From Nitrospira sp. (GTDB lineage Bacteria > Nitrospirota > Nitrospiria > Nitrospirales > UBA8639): 41,973 bases of DNA. The notes beneath the pieces are model-generated. The model was not told the DNA's origin, ran no database searches, and was given only the letters and a program-made list of their open reading frames with translations. Both the position numbers and the translations under genes were made by a program. Every line of letters begins with the position of its first letter. Within the stretch, counting starts at the first letter, position 1. The DNA is taken from positions 1 to 41,973 of the forward strand of contig JAPPLK010000069.1 in assembly GCA_028819435.1 (NCBI GenBank), read 5' to 3'. Positions 7,809 through 16,127 of this stretch are shown here, piece after piece.

Positions 7809-8690
7809 TTACGCCACCCCGAGTTTCTCCAACACCGGCGTCGTAGACACCAGATTGCGTTTGAGGCCGAGTGCCCACGGCTCCAGGCCCATGGCAAGTC
7901 CGAGCAACTGGGGCAAATGTAAAATCGGCAGATCAATTTCCCGGCGCTCGTGTTTGGCGGCCTTGACTTGAAGCCCGTCGAGGTTGAGATGACACAAGGG
8001 GCACGGCGTGACCATCACGTCGGCTCCGTGCTCTTTGGCATCGGACGTATGATGGGCAACCATCTGCAGCGAGCCGGGTTCGTTAATGGTAAGCAACGGC
8101 ATGCCGCAGCATCGGGTCTTGCCGGGGAAATCCACCACCTCGGCGCCCAGCAACGTGATCACCGTTTCCAATGATTGGGCCCTTGCCGGCTGTTCGTCAA
8201 ACCCCAGCGCCGCACTCGGCCGTTGAATGTAGCACCCATAAAACGGGGCCGCCCGCAACCCCGTCAACGGCCTCTTCACCGCTTGCCGGAGCTTTTCCTC
8301 CCCGACGTCTTCCAGGAGAATCCAGACAAAATGTTTCACCGTGGTGGTGCCGCGGTAGGAGAGCCCCTCTTCGGCCAGAACCCGGTTGACGTCGTCCAGA
8401 TAGCCGGGCTCCGTCGTCAGCCGATGATTCGCCTGACTCATCACGCCTTGACACGTACTGCAAATCGTCATGATGGGAAGCCCCTGCTCCTCGGCCAGGG
8501 CCAGGGTATGGGCGTTCAGGATATCCCCCAAACGCAAATCCTTTTCCTGCAAGACCCCAGCGCCCGTACACGACGCCGTCGTCATTTCTTCCAACTCAAT
8601 CCCCAATCGAGGGTACACCTGTTTCACGGATTGATAGAGTTCGGGGCATCCTCCTTTTGACACGCACCCGGGGAAAAACGCGTATTTCAT
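7809..8690 (-). CDS. sdhE: HdrB/SdhE-like CCG-domain subunit of succinate dehydrogenase/fumarate reductase
   Basis: A 293-residue protein with two cysteine-rich CCG domains like heterodisulfide reductase subunit B. The first has C9, C41, C77 and C80; the second has C153, C194-C195 (RCCGMPLL), C230 and C233 (CPLC). In the first domain CTGAG replaces the usual CCG, so one cysteine is missing. In class E type (SdhABE/MfrABE) complexes this subunit carries Fe-S clusters and links SdhAB to quinone at the membrane in place of heme-bearing anchors. It overlaps sdhB by 4 bases (8687-8690), so the two are translationally coupled. It has no transmembrane helix, as in other SdhE proteins. Annotation pipelines usually call it CoB-CoM heterodisulfide reductase subunit B family. 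Confidence 0.85.
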   Translation of the reverse strand: MKYAFFPGCVSKGGCPELYQSVKQVYPRLGIELEEMTTASCTGAGVLQEKDLRLGDILNAHTLALAEEQGLPIMTICSTCQGVMSQANHRLTTEPGYLDDVNRVLAEEGLSYRGTTTVKHFVWILLEDVGEEKLRQAVKRPLTGLRAAPFYGCYIQRPSAALGFDEQPARAQSLETVITLLGAEVVDFPGKTRCCGMPLLTINEPGSLQMVAHHTSDAKEHGADVMVTPCPLCHLNLDGLQVKAAKHERREIDLPILHLPQLLGLAMGLEPWALGLKRNLVSTTPVLEKLGVA

Positions 8691-9646
8691 CGTGGCTCCT
8701 TTGCTCGTTGAAACAATCGTCGGATTCGATCAATCCCCGGTATCGGGCGATGCAAGGGTCCGGACCTGGGAAGTTTGCCTCGGGGCAATGCTCGAAAAAT
8801 CATCGGTAAAAAGGAGAGCATCTGCCGGAGATTGGTAAGCCCGAACGTCCGAACGGCCAACATGGGTTCATCCAAGCGGCCTTTCTGCTCGATAATATCC
8901 GCAAACGCTTCGGTATGACGCGAGCCGGAGGTCGACGGTACGCCGTGCTCGATTCCCTTGGCCCGAAGCGTCATAATGCGGTCCATGGCCCCCACGCCTT
9001 TGGGGCACACTTCGATGCACTCCATGCACCGCGTGCAATCCCACATGCCGCCCGGATTATTAAGTTCCCCCAATCGTGACGAACTGTTCCCGTCCCTGGG
9101 GTCTGCCACGAACCGATAGGCCTTGGCCAACGCCGCGGGTCCGACAAAATTCGGACTGACCTCCAAGGCCGCACAGTCCGACACGCAAGCCCCGCACATG
9201 ATACAGTGCATGACCCCCGTCAAATGATTCATGGCCTCCGGTGCCGCGAGATACTCGCCTTCCGGCGCAGGACCCGTAGGCTGGAGCCAAGGCTGAACCT
9301 GGCGGATCTTCTCCCAAAACCCGGCCATGTCCGTGACCAGATCCTTGATCACCGGCATATTGTTCATGGGTTCCACGTGGACCGTCTCGCCCGACGAGAC
9401 CATGGATGCCACTTTGGTTTTGCATGCCAACGCGGCATGCCCGTTGATGCGCATCCCACAGGACCCGCAGATGGCGCCCCGGCATGAACATCGCAGAGTC
9501 AGCGATTCATCCACGGTTTCCCGGATCCTGATTAACGCGTCGAGGACCGTATCCGACCGCTCCGTTACCAATTGGTAATCCTGGAAATAGGATTGTGGCG
9601 ATTCCGCTTCAGGATTAAAGCGGCGAATGCGAAACGTGGTTAGCAT
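8687..9646 (-). CDS. sdhB: Succinate dehydrogenase/fumarate reductase iron-sulfur subunit
   Basis: A 319-residue electron-transfer subunit. A plant-type [2Fe-2S] site is formed by C55, C60, C63 and C75. Two further cluster motifs follow: C148-x2-C151-x2-C154-x3-C158 and C204-x2-C207-x2-C210-x3-C214-P. Having Cys at every position suggests [4Fe-4S] clusters as in the archaeal-like, non-classical enzymes, rather than the [3Fe-4S] of the mitochondrial type. It passes electrons between the FAD of SdhA and the HdrB-like subunit. It is longer than E. coli SdhB (about 238) because of a C-terminal extension of around 80 residues. It lies 73 bp after sdhA and overlaps the next gene by ATGA. Confidence 0.92.
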   Translation of the reverse strand: MLTTFRIRRFNPEAESPQSYFQDYQLVTERSDTVLDALIRIRETVDESLTLRCSCRGAICGSCGMRINGHAALACKTKVASMVSSGETVHVEPMNNMPVIKDLVTDMAGFWEKIRQVQPWLQPTGPAPEGEYLAAPEAMNHLTGVMHCIMCGACVSDCAALEVSPNFVGPAALAKAYRFVADPRDGNSSSRLGELNNPGGMWDCTRCMECIEVCPKGVGAMDRIMTLRAKGIEHGVPSTSGSRHTEAFADIIEQKGRLDEPMLAVRTFGLTNLRQMLSFLPMIFRALPRGKLPRSGPLHRPIPGIDRIRRLFQRAKEPR

Positions 9647-9656
9647 GGCGTCTCAT

Positions 9657-9680
9657 GGACAACCACGGGGGGTTGTCCCT
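9657..9680. repeat. Family A hairpin repeat (copy 1)
   Basis: A perfect 8-bp inverted repeat, ggacaacc/ggttgtcc (9657-9664 and 9671-9678), with a 6-base loop followed by CTACG. It lies in the sdhA-sdhB gap and overlaps nothing coding. Other family copies share the architecture but have a different stem sequence. Confidence 0.6.
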
Positions 9681-9693
9681 ACGATCATGGTTA

Positions 9694-9716
9694 GGGGACG
9701 GCCCCTGTGCCGTCCC
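9694..9716. repeat. Family A hairpin repeat (copy 2)
   Basis: An 8-bp inverted repeat, gggacggc/gccgtccc (9695-9702 and 9709-9716), directly next to copy 1 in the sdhA-sdhB gap. The same stem occurs in the two copies inside ftsK. As RNA, the two hairpins could tune the sdhA/sdhB expression ratio, but that is inference. Confidence 0.6.
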
Positions 9717-9719
9717 AAA

Positions 9720-11435
9720 TCAATACACGCGGACCTGCGGTTCCCACCGGGTAATCCGGACAGGCAGATAATCGAGTCCGGGCGACCCGCCTGGACGATG
9801 ATGAATCAGAATATGCTTCAGCCAATGGTCATCGTCACGTTCGAGACAATCCGTTCGAAAATGCGCCCCGCGACTTTCCGTTCGAGTCACGGCGCCCAGC
9901 GCAATGGTTTCAGCGCAATCCAGCATAAAGTCGAGTTCCAACGCCCGAACGAGGCTCGTATTGAACACCTGTCCTTTATCATGAATGGCCACACGATTCC
10001 ACCGCTCACGAAGACTGCCGACCATCTGTTGTGCATGAGCCATCCCTTCCTCATCACGAAATACGCCGAAGCCCTCGGTCATGGCGCACCCCATCTCATG
10101 CCGGATGCGCGCCACGGTGTCCCCGGTCTCAGGCCGTGCCAAGACCTTTTTGAGGGCGTTTTCTCCATCCTTCACCACGCCGTCGCTGATACGAGAGAAA
10201 GCCAGGGTTTCCGCATACTCTCCGGCACAACGGCCCGCCCGGCGCCCGAACACGACGGTCTCCAGCAGAGAATTCGCTCCGAGCCGATTCCCGCCGTGAA
10301 GACTCAGGCATGCGGCTTCCCCGGCCGCGAACAAGCCGGGCACGCCTTGCCAGCCGCCCGCGAGGTCCCAGCAGCGCCCCTCGACGTCCGTCTTCACTCC
10401 ACCCATCATGTAGTGCATGCCCGGGCATATGGGAACTGGCTCTTCAGTCAAGTCGATATTGGCAAACGACTTCGCTTCCTCAAAAATTTGGCTGAGTCGC
10501 TCCCGGATGAGTTTCTTGCCCAAATGCCGACAATCCAGCAACACGCAGCCATTGATCCCCCGGCCTTCATTAATCTCGATTTGCTCGGCGCGCGACACCA
10601 CGTCGCGTGAAGCCAGTTCCATCATGTTCGGAGCATATTGCTCCATGAACCGTTCTCCCTCGGCATTCAGCAAATAGGCGCCTTCCCCGCGAGCGGCCTC
10701 ACTCAAGAGCAACCCTTTTCCCTGCAAGGTCGTGGGATGATATTGGACCATCTCCATGTCCATCAGCGGGGCTCCGCCCCGATAGGCAATCGCGATGCCG
10801 TCACCGGTACAAATCAGCGCATTCGTACTCGGCTCGAACACGCGCCCCAAGCCCCCCGCGGCAATGACCACGGCCTTGGCCTTGAACAACGCCATACGCC
10901 CGCTTCGTATCTCAAAGGCCAGGACCCCGCTGCATCGACCCTGTTCATCCTTGACCAACGAGGTCACGAACCATTCTTCAAACACCGGAAGGCGCGCCTT
11001 CATCGCCTGCTCATACAGGACGTGTAACAACGCCTGTCCGGTAAAATCGGAGACGAAAAAGGTGCGGGCGCGTTTCTGCCCGCCGAAGCGACGGGTGCCC
11101 AACCGTCCTTCTTCATTCCGGTTGAAGATCACGCCCATGTGTTCCAGGGCCAGAATGTCCTGCCCGGCTTCCTGCGCCAGAATTTCCACGGCATCCTGGT
11201 CGCTCAGGTAATCGCTGCCCTTCACCGTCTCAAAGGCATGCTCTTCCCACTTGTCTCCCCGGTCGGTCAGCGCGGCGTTAATACCGCCCTGCGCGGCATT
11301 GGAATGGCTCCGAACGGGATGAACCTTGGTGATCACTGCCACGGTCGCTCCGGTCTGACGCGCCGCCAACGCCGCCCGCAACCCCGCCAACCCGGCCCCC
11401 ATCACAAGCACGTCAAATTCGTAAGTCGTCACCAT
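9720..11435 (-). CDS. sdhA: Succinate dehydrogenase/fumarate reductase flavoprotein subunit
   Basis: A 571-residue flavoprotein that interconverts succinate and fumarate. FAD-binding GAGLAGLRAA is at residues 13-22. HSNAAQGGINAAL carries the His that binds FAD covalently in this family. Substrate-site segments include QYHPTTL, the motif GGVKTDVEGR, and the C-terminal FAD loop HGGNRLGANSLLETVVFG. Length and motif order are normal (about 570-600). It is the first gene of sdhA-sdhB-sdhE, which feeds quinones in the TCA cycle or runs backward in a reductive cycle; direction cannot be read from sequence. The start is ATG 11435, with a weak ribosome site. Confidence 0.95.
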   Translation of the reverse strand: MVTTYEFDVLVMGAGLAGLRAALAARQTGATVAVITKVHPVRSHSNAAQGGINAALTDRGDKWEEHAFETVKGSDYLSDQDAVEILAQEAGQDILALEHMGVIFNRNEEGRLGTRRFGGQKRARTFFVSDFTGQALLHVLYEQAMKARLPVFEEWFVTSLVKDEQGRCSGVLAFEIRSGRMALFKAKAVVIAAGGLGRVFEPSTNALICTGDGIAIAYRGGAPLMDMEMVQYHPTTLQGKGLLLSEAARGEGAYLLNAEGERFMEQYAPNMMELASRDVVSRAEQIEINEGRGINGCVLLDCRHLGKKLIRERLSQIFEEAKSFANIDLTEEPVPICPGMHYMMGGVKTDVEGRCWDLAGGWQGVPGLFAAGEAACLSLHGGNRLGANSLLETVVFGRRAGRCAGEYAETLAFSRISDGVVKDGENALKKVLARPETGDTVARIRHEMGCAMTEGFGVFRDEEGMAHAQQMVGSLRERWNRVAIHDKGQVFNTSLVRALELDFMLDCAETIALGAVTRTESRGAHFRTDCLERDDDHWLKHILIHHRPGGSPGLDYLPVRITRWEPQVRVY

Positions 11436-11529
11436 GGTTCAAACGGATCGCTGAACAAAAGGGTTCTCATTCATTCTATCATAGGTGTTGTGATGCCTTT
11501 CTCTCATTCCGGCTGTCCCCTATTTACAA

Positions 11530-11569
11530 CTCCCTCGCCCCTTGAGGGAGAGGGCTGGGGTGAGGGGGC
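11530..11569. repeat. Family C repeat between res and sdhA
   Basis: A copy of the CCCTC...GAGGGAGAGGG...GGTGAGGGGG element. It contains a perfect 7-bp stem, ctccctc (11530-11536) with gagggag (11544-11550). It follows the end of res and may help end that transcript, although no T-run is present. Confidence 0.55.
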
Positions 11570-11628
11570 ATTCGCAAGGACATACGCCATGGCGCCTGTC
11601 TTCTAAGCCGCATAAGATGAAGCCCGGC

Positions 11629-14600
11629 TCACGCCTGTTCCAAAACATGACCGATCATCTGCTTCAGACAATCGTCTTCTTCCAGAAAATACACGCCTCG
11701 CTGCTTCCAGTCATCTCGGGACCGTACGGTCTCGTCTATCAGGGCCGGTGGCGTGACGGACAGGATATAGGCATGCAGGCGCACATCGGGATCGCTGTCC
11801 CGGATTTGTGCTTCGGTCTTTTTGATCTCGTGATGCAGGCTGATCTTATGTTGCGCGCGTGATCCGTAGCGGCTCAGCCCTTTGGGGTCGAGAAAAATGA
11901 CGTGCTGGCAGATCTCGTCCTTCAACCAGACGATAAAGTCAGGGTAATAGGCGTAATCGTCGAAGAACGACACACCTCTGCCGCACGTCCGGTTGCGAAT
12001 CAGAAACAACTCTTTGCCGTGCAGGCAGGGGTCGCGGCGTTCCGCCAGCGCGGCCAGCTTCTCAACGACGTTCCTTTCATCCTTGTTCAGGGGAACCGGC
12101 TGAATCGTCACTTTGCGATCCGGCCCGGCATACAGTAACGGTTTATAGGCATGGGCCTGCGTCATGATGACGCTGACGTTCAGATTATGAAAATCGCCTG
12201 CGCGAACGTTCGCTGCCAATTCATGAACGTCTTCGAGCAACAGTCTCTCGGTCGCATCCACGGATAACTCATAGGCTTTGATATTATTCGGATCTTCGTC
12301 GTCCAGCGTGACCACCTCAATCCTGGCATGTTCCCATTGCCGCCGTTGCTTGCGCCAGAATTGATCGGCGTATTCGGTGATGAGATCCAGCGCAACGTCT
12401 TCGAGTGCCGCTATCTGCGAAAATCCGGTCACGGCCAAGCGTTCCGGCGGCATATACAGGTCATACCAATCGCGGCATTTCAGCAGACGGTCTACCGTGT
12501 CACGCTCGATGATCAGGTTATGCCAGCCCCGTTGCTGTTTCCGCTTCAACAGCTTGTCGTACAGGCGCGTTCGGTTGAAAAACGCGACCTGATCTGGTGG
12601 GAGTTCGAAACGTCTTTTTGCAGCCGATTGTTCGGACACGACACCCGAAGACGCAACGGATTGCAACCGTGAATACAAGTCGAGAGTGATGACGTCCTGC
12701 CCTGCACCGGGGCCAGGGAGGACAGTGCGCTCCGTAGAACGCGCGTATTGCACGCCCTCCTTGAGCCGGATCAATTTCAGGCCTGTCCTGAGCATGGTCG
12801 AAGGGCCTGTCTTCCTGGCGAAGTTCCAAGTGACGGGTAAACGGACCGTTTCCCGTTCAACACGCACGCCTTCCTTTTCCAGAATGTCCCGAAAGGTCTG
12901 CATGTAGTTGGCCCGCAAGCCGAAGATATTCAACGTTTCCAGATGGGCCAGTTCCGCACTGCCCGTTGGCAATTCCGCTCCGCTTTTCTGGTGGCGTTTC
13001 AGGCTCATGTTCCAGCCTTTCAAGCGCACACCCCGCCCGAACATCTGGATGATCTCCGGTCCTTCACCGACACCGACGTGCATCAATCCCATGGTCGCCA
13101 CGCGCCACGAGTTCCAGCCGGCAATGAAACGTCGCGCGCCGATGACAATATTCACCGGCGAATCACGTCTGTCCACGTCGGCGAAAAGCCGTTCCGCAAA
13201 ACCGGCTTCCCGGGAAACGACGACATGCGGGTTGTCCTGCTCCGTCAGCAATTTGTACAGCGCAGCGGAATCACCGACGTTGACCACGCCAAAGGCCGGC
13301 CCATCTCCGGCGTGCAGATGCAATTCGCCCTCGCCCGCGGTCAGGTAAACCACGTGCAGTTTCCCCAGTCCGTGAAACAGGGTAACGCACAGGTCCGTAT
13401 AGAGATCGTCGACCGAGTGTGCAGGCACGTGTTCGGAAAGATAGATGAACCGGTCCCTGAAATAGTCCCGTCCACTCTCGTCGGTCAGGCCGGACTGCCC
13501 ATCCAGTAGTTGCCTGATCATAACGCGCATCGCGTTGCCGTCGGCCAGCACCCGGGCCAGGAAATTCAGGATGCTCACGACGTCGGACTGCGTTTCCTTA
13601 TCTGCCTTGCCGGAGCCAGTCACCGTCTTACCCAGGAAGACCCAGAGTGGTCTAGTCACGTTGAAATCGGCCCAAGCCGTCGACTTGTCTCGCCAGGCGC
13701 GGCATTGTTGATAGAAAGTCAGCAGACAGCCCAGCAAGTACACGTCGCGGTTCATGTCTTCCATGCCTTGGGGCAGGTTGGAAATGACGTAATCCTTGCC
13801 GTAGCCATCCTCATGGAACCAGCGATAGGAGTAATCGAACAGCATGCACTTTCCATATGCGTCACGTAGCACATCGTCCTTGCCCGCGATTTGGTTGAAG
13901 GTGGCGGAATATTCGAAGGTGAAGCCGCCACGGGAGAGTTCTTTGCGGCGCTCGCGCCATACCTTGCCCGAGGCACCTAAGTGTCCTTCGTCCACCAACA
14001 CCAGGTTATTGTCACCGAAATCCCCCACGGCGATACGCTTGACACCTTTCTTTTCGGCCAGTTTGTTGAGATCAATAATTTCCACGTGTGAAAACAGGTC
14101 GGCCCCGGCTTCGGCAGAAAACAGCCGCGCGGGTAAACCGCTTGCCTTCAATTCCTTTTCGTGTTGCATTGACATCTGTTCGTTGGGCGTGAGCAGAACG
14201 ACGTTGTTGAGTCGCCCGCCCGAGTCGGCCAGATACTGCCGGTATTGCAGGATATGGGCGTGCATGAGAAGCGTCTTGCCGGAGCCGGTCGCGCTCTGAA
14301 ACGCGATGGTCCGCAGGTCGTCGAGCGTGTAATCCGGCATGTCTCTCGTTAACCGGTGTGCAACCCGTGTCCTGTTCAAGTCAGCACAGAGAGCCTCGGG
14401 ATCGTGAAAATACCTGTCCAGATAACGTTCGGTGAACAACAGGGCGAGGCATTGATACGGCTTCCAGACGCGGCCCTGTTCAGGGGTCATGCGCAGTTTA
14501 TGGCTATGAGCGACGATGTTGGCGTCGTATCGGGCCAGTTCCTCGGCCCGGACCGGAGCGGCCGATGAAAGATACAACGCGCGGGCGTACTCGCTCTCCA

Positions 14601-14748
14601 CACCGACATCGAAACCGGCCAGCACGTCGCGCAGCCGTTCCAGCATGGCACGCATGCCATCATACCCGAACTCTTGACAAATAAAGCGATGCAGGACGAG
14701 GCGGTTTTGAAGGAGAGAGGTCCCGACCAAGCGACGACGCGAAGACAT
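11629..14748 (-). CDS. res: Type III restriction Res-like helicase-nuclease
   Basis: A 1039-residue superfamily 2 translocase with a C-terminal nuclease, the restriction subunit of a type III-like system. Walker A ATGSGKT is at 153-159. The Walker B box is DEGH (253-256) rather than DEAH. The motif V/VI region reads FIAGWNSWRVATMGLMHVG then IIQMFGRGVRLKG. Near the C-terminus YYPDFIVWL followed by VIFLDPKGL gives a PD-(D/E)XK-like core with Asp in place of the common Glu. It needs Mod for site recognition and ATP for one-dimensional diffusion or translocation. An in-frame family B repeat (12781-12808) encodes TGPSTMLRTGL. It is downstream of the DUF1640-like gene and, further up, mod. Confidence 0.88.
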   Translation of the reverse strand: MSSRRRLVGTSLLQNRLVLHRFICQEFGYDGMRAMLERLRDVLAGFDVGVESEYARALYLSSAAPVRAEELARYDANIVAHSHKLRMTPEQGRVWKPYQCLALLFTERYLDRYFHDPEALCADLNRTRVAHRLTRDMPDYTLDDLRTIAFQSATGSGKTLLMHAHILQYRQYLADSGGRLNNVVLLTPNEQMSMQHEKELKASGLPARLFSAEAGADLFSHVEIIDLNKLAEKKGVKRIAVGDFGDNNLVLVDEGHLGASGKVWRERRKELSRGGFTFEYSATFNQIAGKDDVLRDAYGKCMLFDYSYRWFHEDGYGKDYVISNLPQGMEDMNRDVYLLGCLLTFYQQCRAWRDKSTAWADFNVTRPLWVFLGKTVTGSGKADKETQSDVVSILNFLARVLADGNAMRVMIRQLLDGQSGLTDESGRDYFRDRFIYLSEHVPAHSVDDLYTDLCVTLFHGLGKLHVVYLTAGEGELHLHAGDGPAFGVVNVGDSAALYKLLTEQDNPHVVVSREAGFAERLFADVDRRDSPVNIVIGARRFIAGWNSWRVATMGLMHVGVGEGPEIIQMFGRGVRLKGWNMSLKRHQKSGAELPTGSAELAHLETLNIFGLRANYMQTFRDILEKEGVRVERETVRLPVTWNFARKTGPSTMLRTGLKLIRLKEGVQYARSTERTVLPGPGAGQDVITLDLYSRLQSVASSGVVSEQSAAKRRFELPPDQVAFFNRTRLYDKLLKRKQQRGWHNLIIERDTVDRLLKCRDWYDLYMPPERLAVTGFSQIAALEDVALDLITEYADQFWRKQRRQWEHARIEVVTLDDEDPNNIKAYELSVDATERLLLEDVHELAANVRAGDFHNLNVSVIMTQAHAYKPLLYAGPDRKVTIQPVPLNKDERNVVEKLAALAERRDPCLHGKELFLIRNRTCGRGVSFFDDYAYYPDFIVWLKDEICQHVIFLDPKGLSRYGSRAQHKISLHHEIKKTEAQIRDSDPDVRLHAYILSVTPPALIDETVRSRDDWKQRGVYFLEEDDCLKQMIGHVLEQA
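12781..12808. repeat. Family B repeat in frame inside res
   Basis: The element reads CCTGTCCTGAGC...GGTCGAAGGGCC, a partial palindrome that also occurs intergenically at 21046 and 27885 and within mod, ftsk and fmt. Here it adds a few residues to the Res helicase without a frameshift or stop. Confidence 0.65.
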
Positions 14749-14762
14749 CAGCGAGACTCAAG

Positions 14763-14788
14763 TAGGGGCAGACCTGCGTGTCTGCCCT
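14763..14788. repeat. Family A hairpin repeat just upstream of res
   Basis: GTAGGGGCAGAC, loop, GTCTGCCC: an 8-bp stem gggcagac (14767-14774) with gtctgccc (14781-14788). It stands in the untranslated stretch 15 bases before the res start codon, so it could affect res expression. Confidence 0.6.
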
Positions 14789-14923
14789 GATTTGCAGACG
14801 ACATCAGCTTTGACTTTTGCATTGTCACGTGTGACGCAGAGCACGACGGTCAAGATATGGGAAGGAAGGTGAGTTGCGTTCAATGGGTTGAGGCCAGTGC
14901 TTGACGGCAGACGGTCGTGATCC

Positions 14924-15175
14924 TCACCAGACCTTGCCCAGAACCGCTAAAACCAGCGCGACGATCAACGCCAGTGTCCAGCGATGAAATCGCAGTTCAG
15001 CCCGAAACTCGGCCAACTCGGCTCGAAGCTCGGTTTTGAGCGCAAGTAAATCGGCTTTGGTCGCTAAGTGCTCAGTCTGATGATCGTGGATAGCCCGGGC
15101 AATCCCCTTGGCCTGCTTGGGCTCCAAGCCGGTACTTTCTAATTGCTCAGCCAAGGTAATCGTGTCGGTAGCCAT
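14924..15175 (-). CDS. DUF1640-like coiled-coil protein with C-terminal membrane helix
   Basis: An 83-residue protein. An N-terminal segment (LAEQLESTGLEPKQAKGIARAIHDHQ) and LATKADLLALKTELRAE match the DUF1640 pattern. A coiled coil (about 30-60) follows, and then one C-terminal transmembrane helix (WTLALIVALVLAVLGKVW). The function of bacterial DUF1640 proteins is unknown; they often lie near mobile or toxin-antitoxin genes. ATG 15175 is only 8 bases after a good -10 hexamer, so the transcript may be leaderless. It lies between mod and res on the same strand, 175 bp before res, but may be a cargo gene rather than part of the restriction system. Confidence 0.75.
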   Translation of the reverse strand: MATDTITLAEQLESTGLEPKQAKGIARAIHDHQTEHLATKADLLALKTELRAELAEFRAELRFHRWTLALIVALVLAVLGKVW

Positions 15176-15183
15176 AGCGAGGA

Positions 15184-15212
15184 ATTGTATAGCAGACTCA
15201 ACAATTGTTCAA
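15184..15212 (-). promoter_or_regulatory. Putative promoter giving a near-leaderless mRNA for the DUF1640-like gene and res
   Basis: On the minus strand -35 TTGAAC (15212-15207), a 17-bp spacer and -10 TACAAT (15189-15184; 5 of 6 matches). The expected start at about 15177 leaves at most a few bases before ATG 15175. It may also drive res. Confidence 0.5.
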
Positions 15213-15325
15213 TTCGTTTATCGGTCCGAACAGACGATCAATTGGCCTGAAAAAAATCCCGGCAGGGTGCTCCCTTTTCCTGCCTTGGTGTATAGACGGT
15301 ACACCTTACCTAGAGGATTGTCTGC

Positions 15326-15351
15326 AGGCGGGCACACAGGCCCGCCCCTAC
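15326..15351. repeat. Family A hairpin repeat (intergenic)
   Basis: A 7-bp stem ggcgggc (15327-15333) with gcccgcc (15340-15346), a 6-base loop ACACAG and trailing CCTACA. Same layout as the other family A copies, with a different stem. Confidence 0.6.
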
Positions 15352-15401
15352 ATAGCTGCCACCCTACGTCATTGATACGAAAATAACCAACAACCCCCGA
15401 A

Positions 15402-15437
15402 TCCGTCATTCCCGCAGTTTTTAGCGGGAATCCAGGG
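15402..15437. repeat. Family D repeat (GTCATTCCCGC...GCGGGAATCCAG), copy 1
   Basis: Inverted repeat arms ATTCCCGC and GCGGGAAT around a short loop. This is a well-known type of bacterial interspersed palindrome. Copy 2 lies in reverse orientation about 50 bp away. Confidence 0.6.
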
Positions 15438-15484
15438 TCTTTTGTCTTTTCCTTCGTGCCTTGGCCACTTCCCCAAAAACAAGA

Positions 15485-15513
15485 CTGGATAACCGCGTAC
15501 GCGGGCATGACGG
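15485..15513. repeat. Family D repeat, copy 2 (inverted)
   Basis: CTGGATAACCGCGTACGCGGGCATGACGG is the divergent reverse-oriented version of the element at 15402. Together the two flank about 50 bp of unique DNA, an arrangement typical of palindromic-unit pairs. Confidence 0.5.
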
Positions 15514-15666
15514 CAGGAGGTTATTGATACACGGTGTCCAACTCCTTCGGCTAATCCAACCTACGACTGATATCGTCATTCGGACAGACGTGATACAGAA
15601 AATTTGACTTGGAAATATTCGGTGGCTAGTTTTACGGATTTCCGTTTTGTGATGAGCAGAGTAGCC

Positions 15667-15915
15667 ATGTCGTATCCCAAGGTCCAGTCCGTCGAAGTTA
15701 TTGATGATCATACACTATTGGTCAAGTTTGATAATACGCAAACCAAAAAATATGACGTAACGCCATTGCTGGAAAAAGAAATGTTTGCTCCCTTGAGAAA
15801 TCCTGCTTTATTCAAATCCGTGCAAGTGGAGCAAGGTGGTTATGCCGTCGCATGGAACAGCGACATTGATATCAGTGAATATGAGTTATGGAGTAACGAT
15901 CAAACCGTGTCCTGA
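15667..15915 (+). CDS. DUF2442 domain-containing protein
   Basis: An 82-residue protein with the DUF2442 pattern: YPKVQSVEVIDDHTLLVKFDN, then KYDVTPLL, a middle segment MFAPLRNPALFKSVQVEQGGYAVAW, and the final DISEYELWSNDQ (the usual 'I..d.LW' ending). DUF2442 proteins are small and usually lie beside DUF4160 genes in toxin-antitoxin-like pairs; I see no DUF4160 partner here. Start ATG 15667 is preferred, with in-frame ATG 15652 also possible. It is the only plus-strand gene in the restriction island, so it probably came in separately. It is more AT-rich than its neighbours. Confidence 0.8.
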   Translation: MSYPKVQSVEVIDDHTLLVKFDNTQTKKYDVTPLLEKEMFAPLRNPALFKSVQVEQGGYAVAWNSDIDISEYELWSNDQTVS

Positions 15916-16127
15916 TAAGGCGGTGTCTATACCTGTCGGGACGACGTCCGGTTTCCGCAGGGCGGATTTAGTGTAGCGGAATTCGAGTTTGTGCTACGGT
16001 GTCGAGTTACACCGTTGGCTAATCTGACTTACGGCTTCTACTTGGCGGGTCGTTCGTGATAAAGATTCGTGGCCATGGCGTTCCGAAAACGTGAGATGAT
16101 CTGCTGACGCATCACGTAACTTAGTTA

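Larger units (their letters stand above)
15176..15666. other. Repeat-rich intergenic region between the DUF1640-like and DUF2442 genes
   Basis: Nearly 500 bp with no convincing gene. It contains the promoter at 15184-15212, one family A hairpin (15326-15351) and two family D elements (15402-15437 and 15485-15513) in opposite orientations. Short open frames here show no protein character. Confidence 0.55.

Noticed and set aside
9627-10610. Long plus-strand frame opposite sdhA
   Set aside because: It is an antisense shadow of a strongly conserved flavoprotein gene and has no domain of its own.
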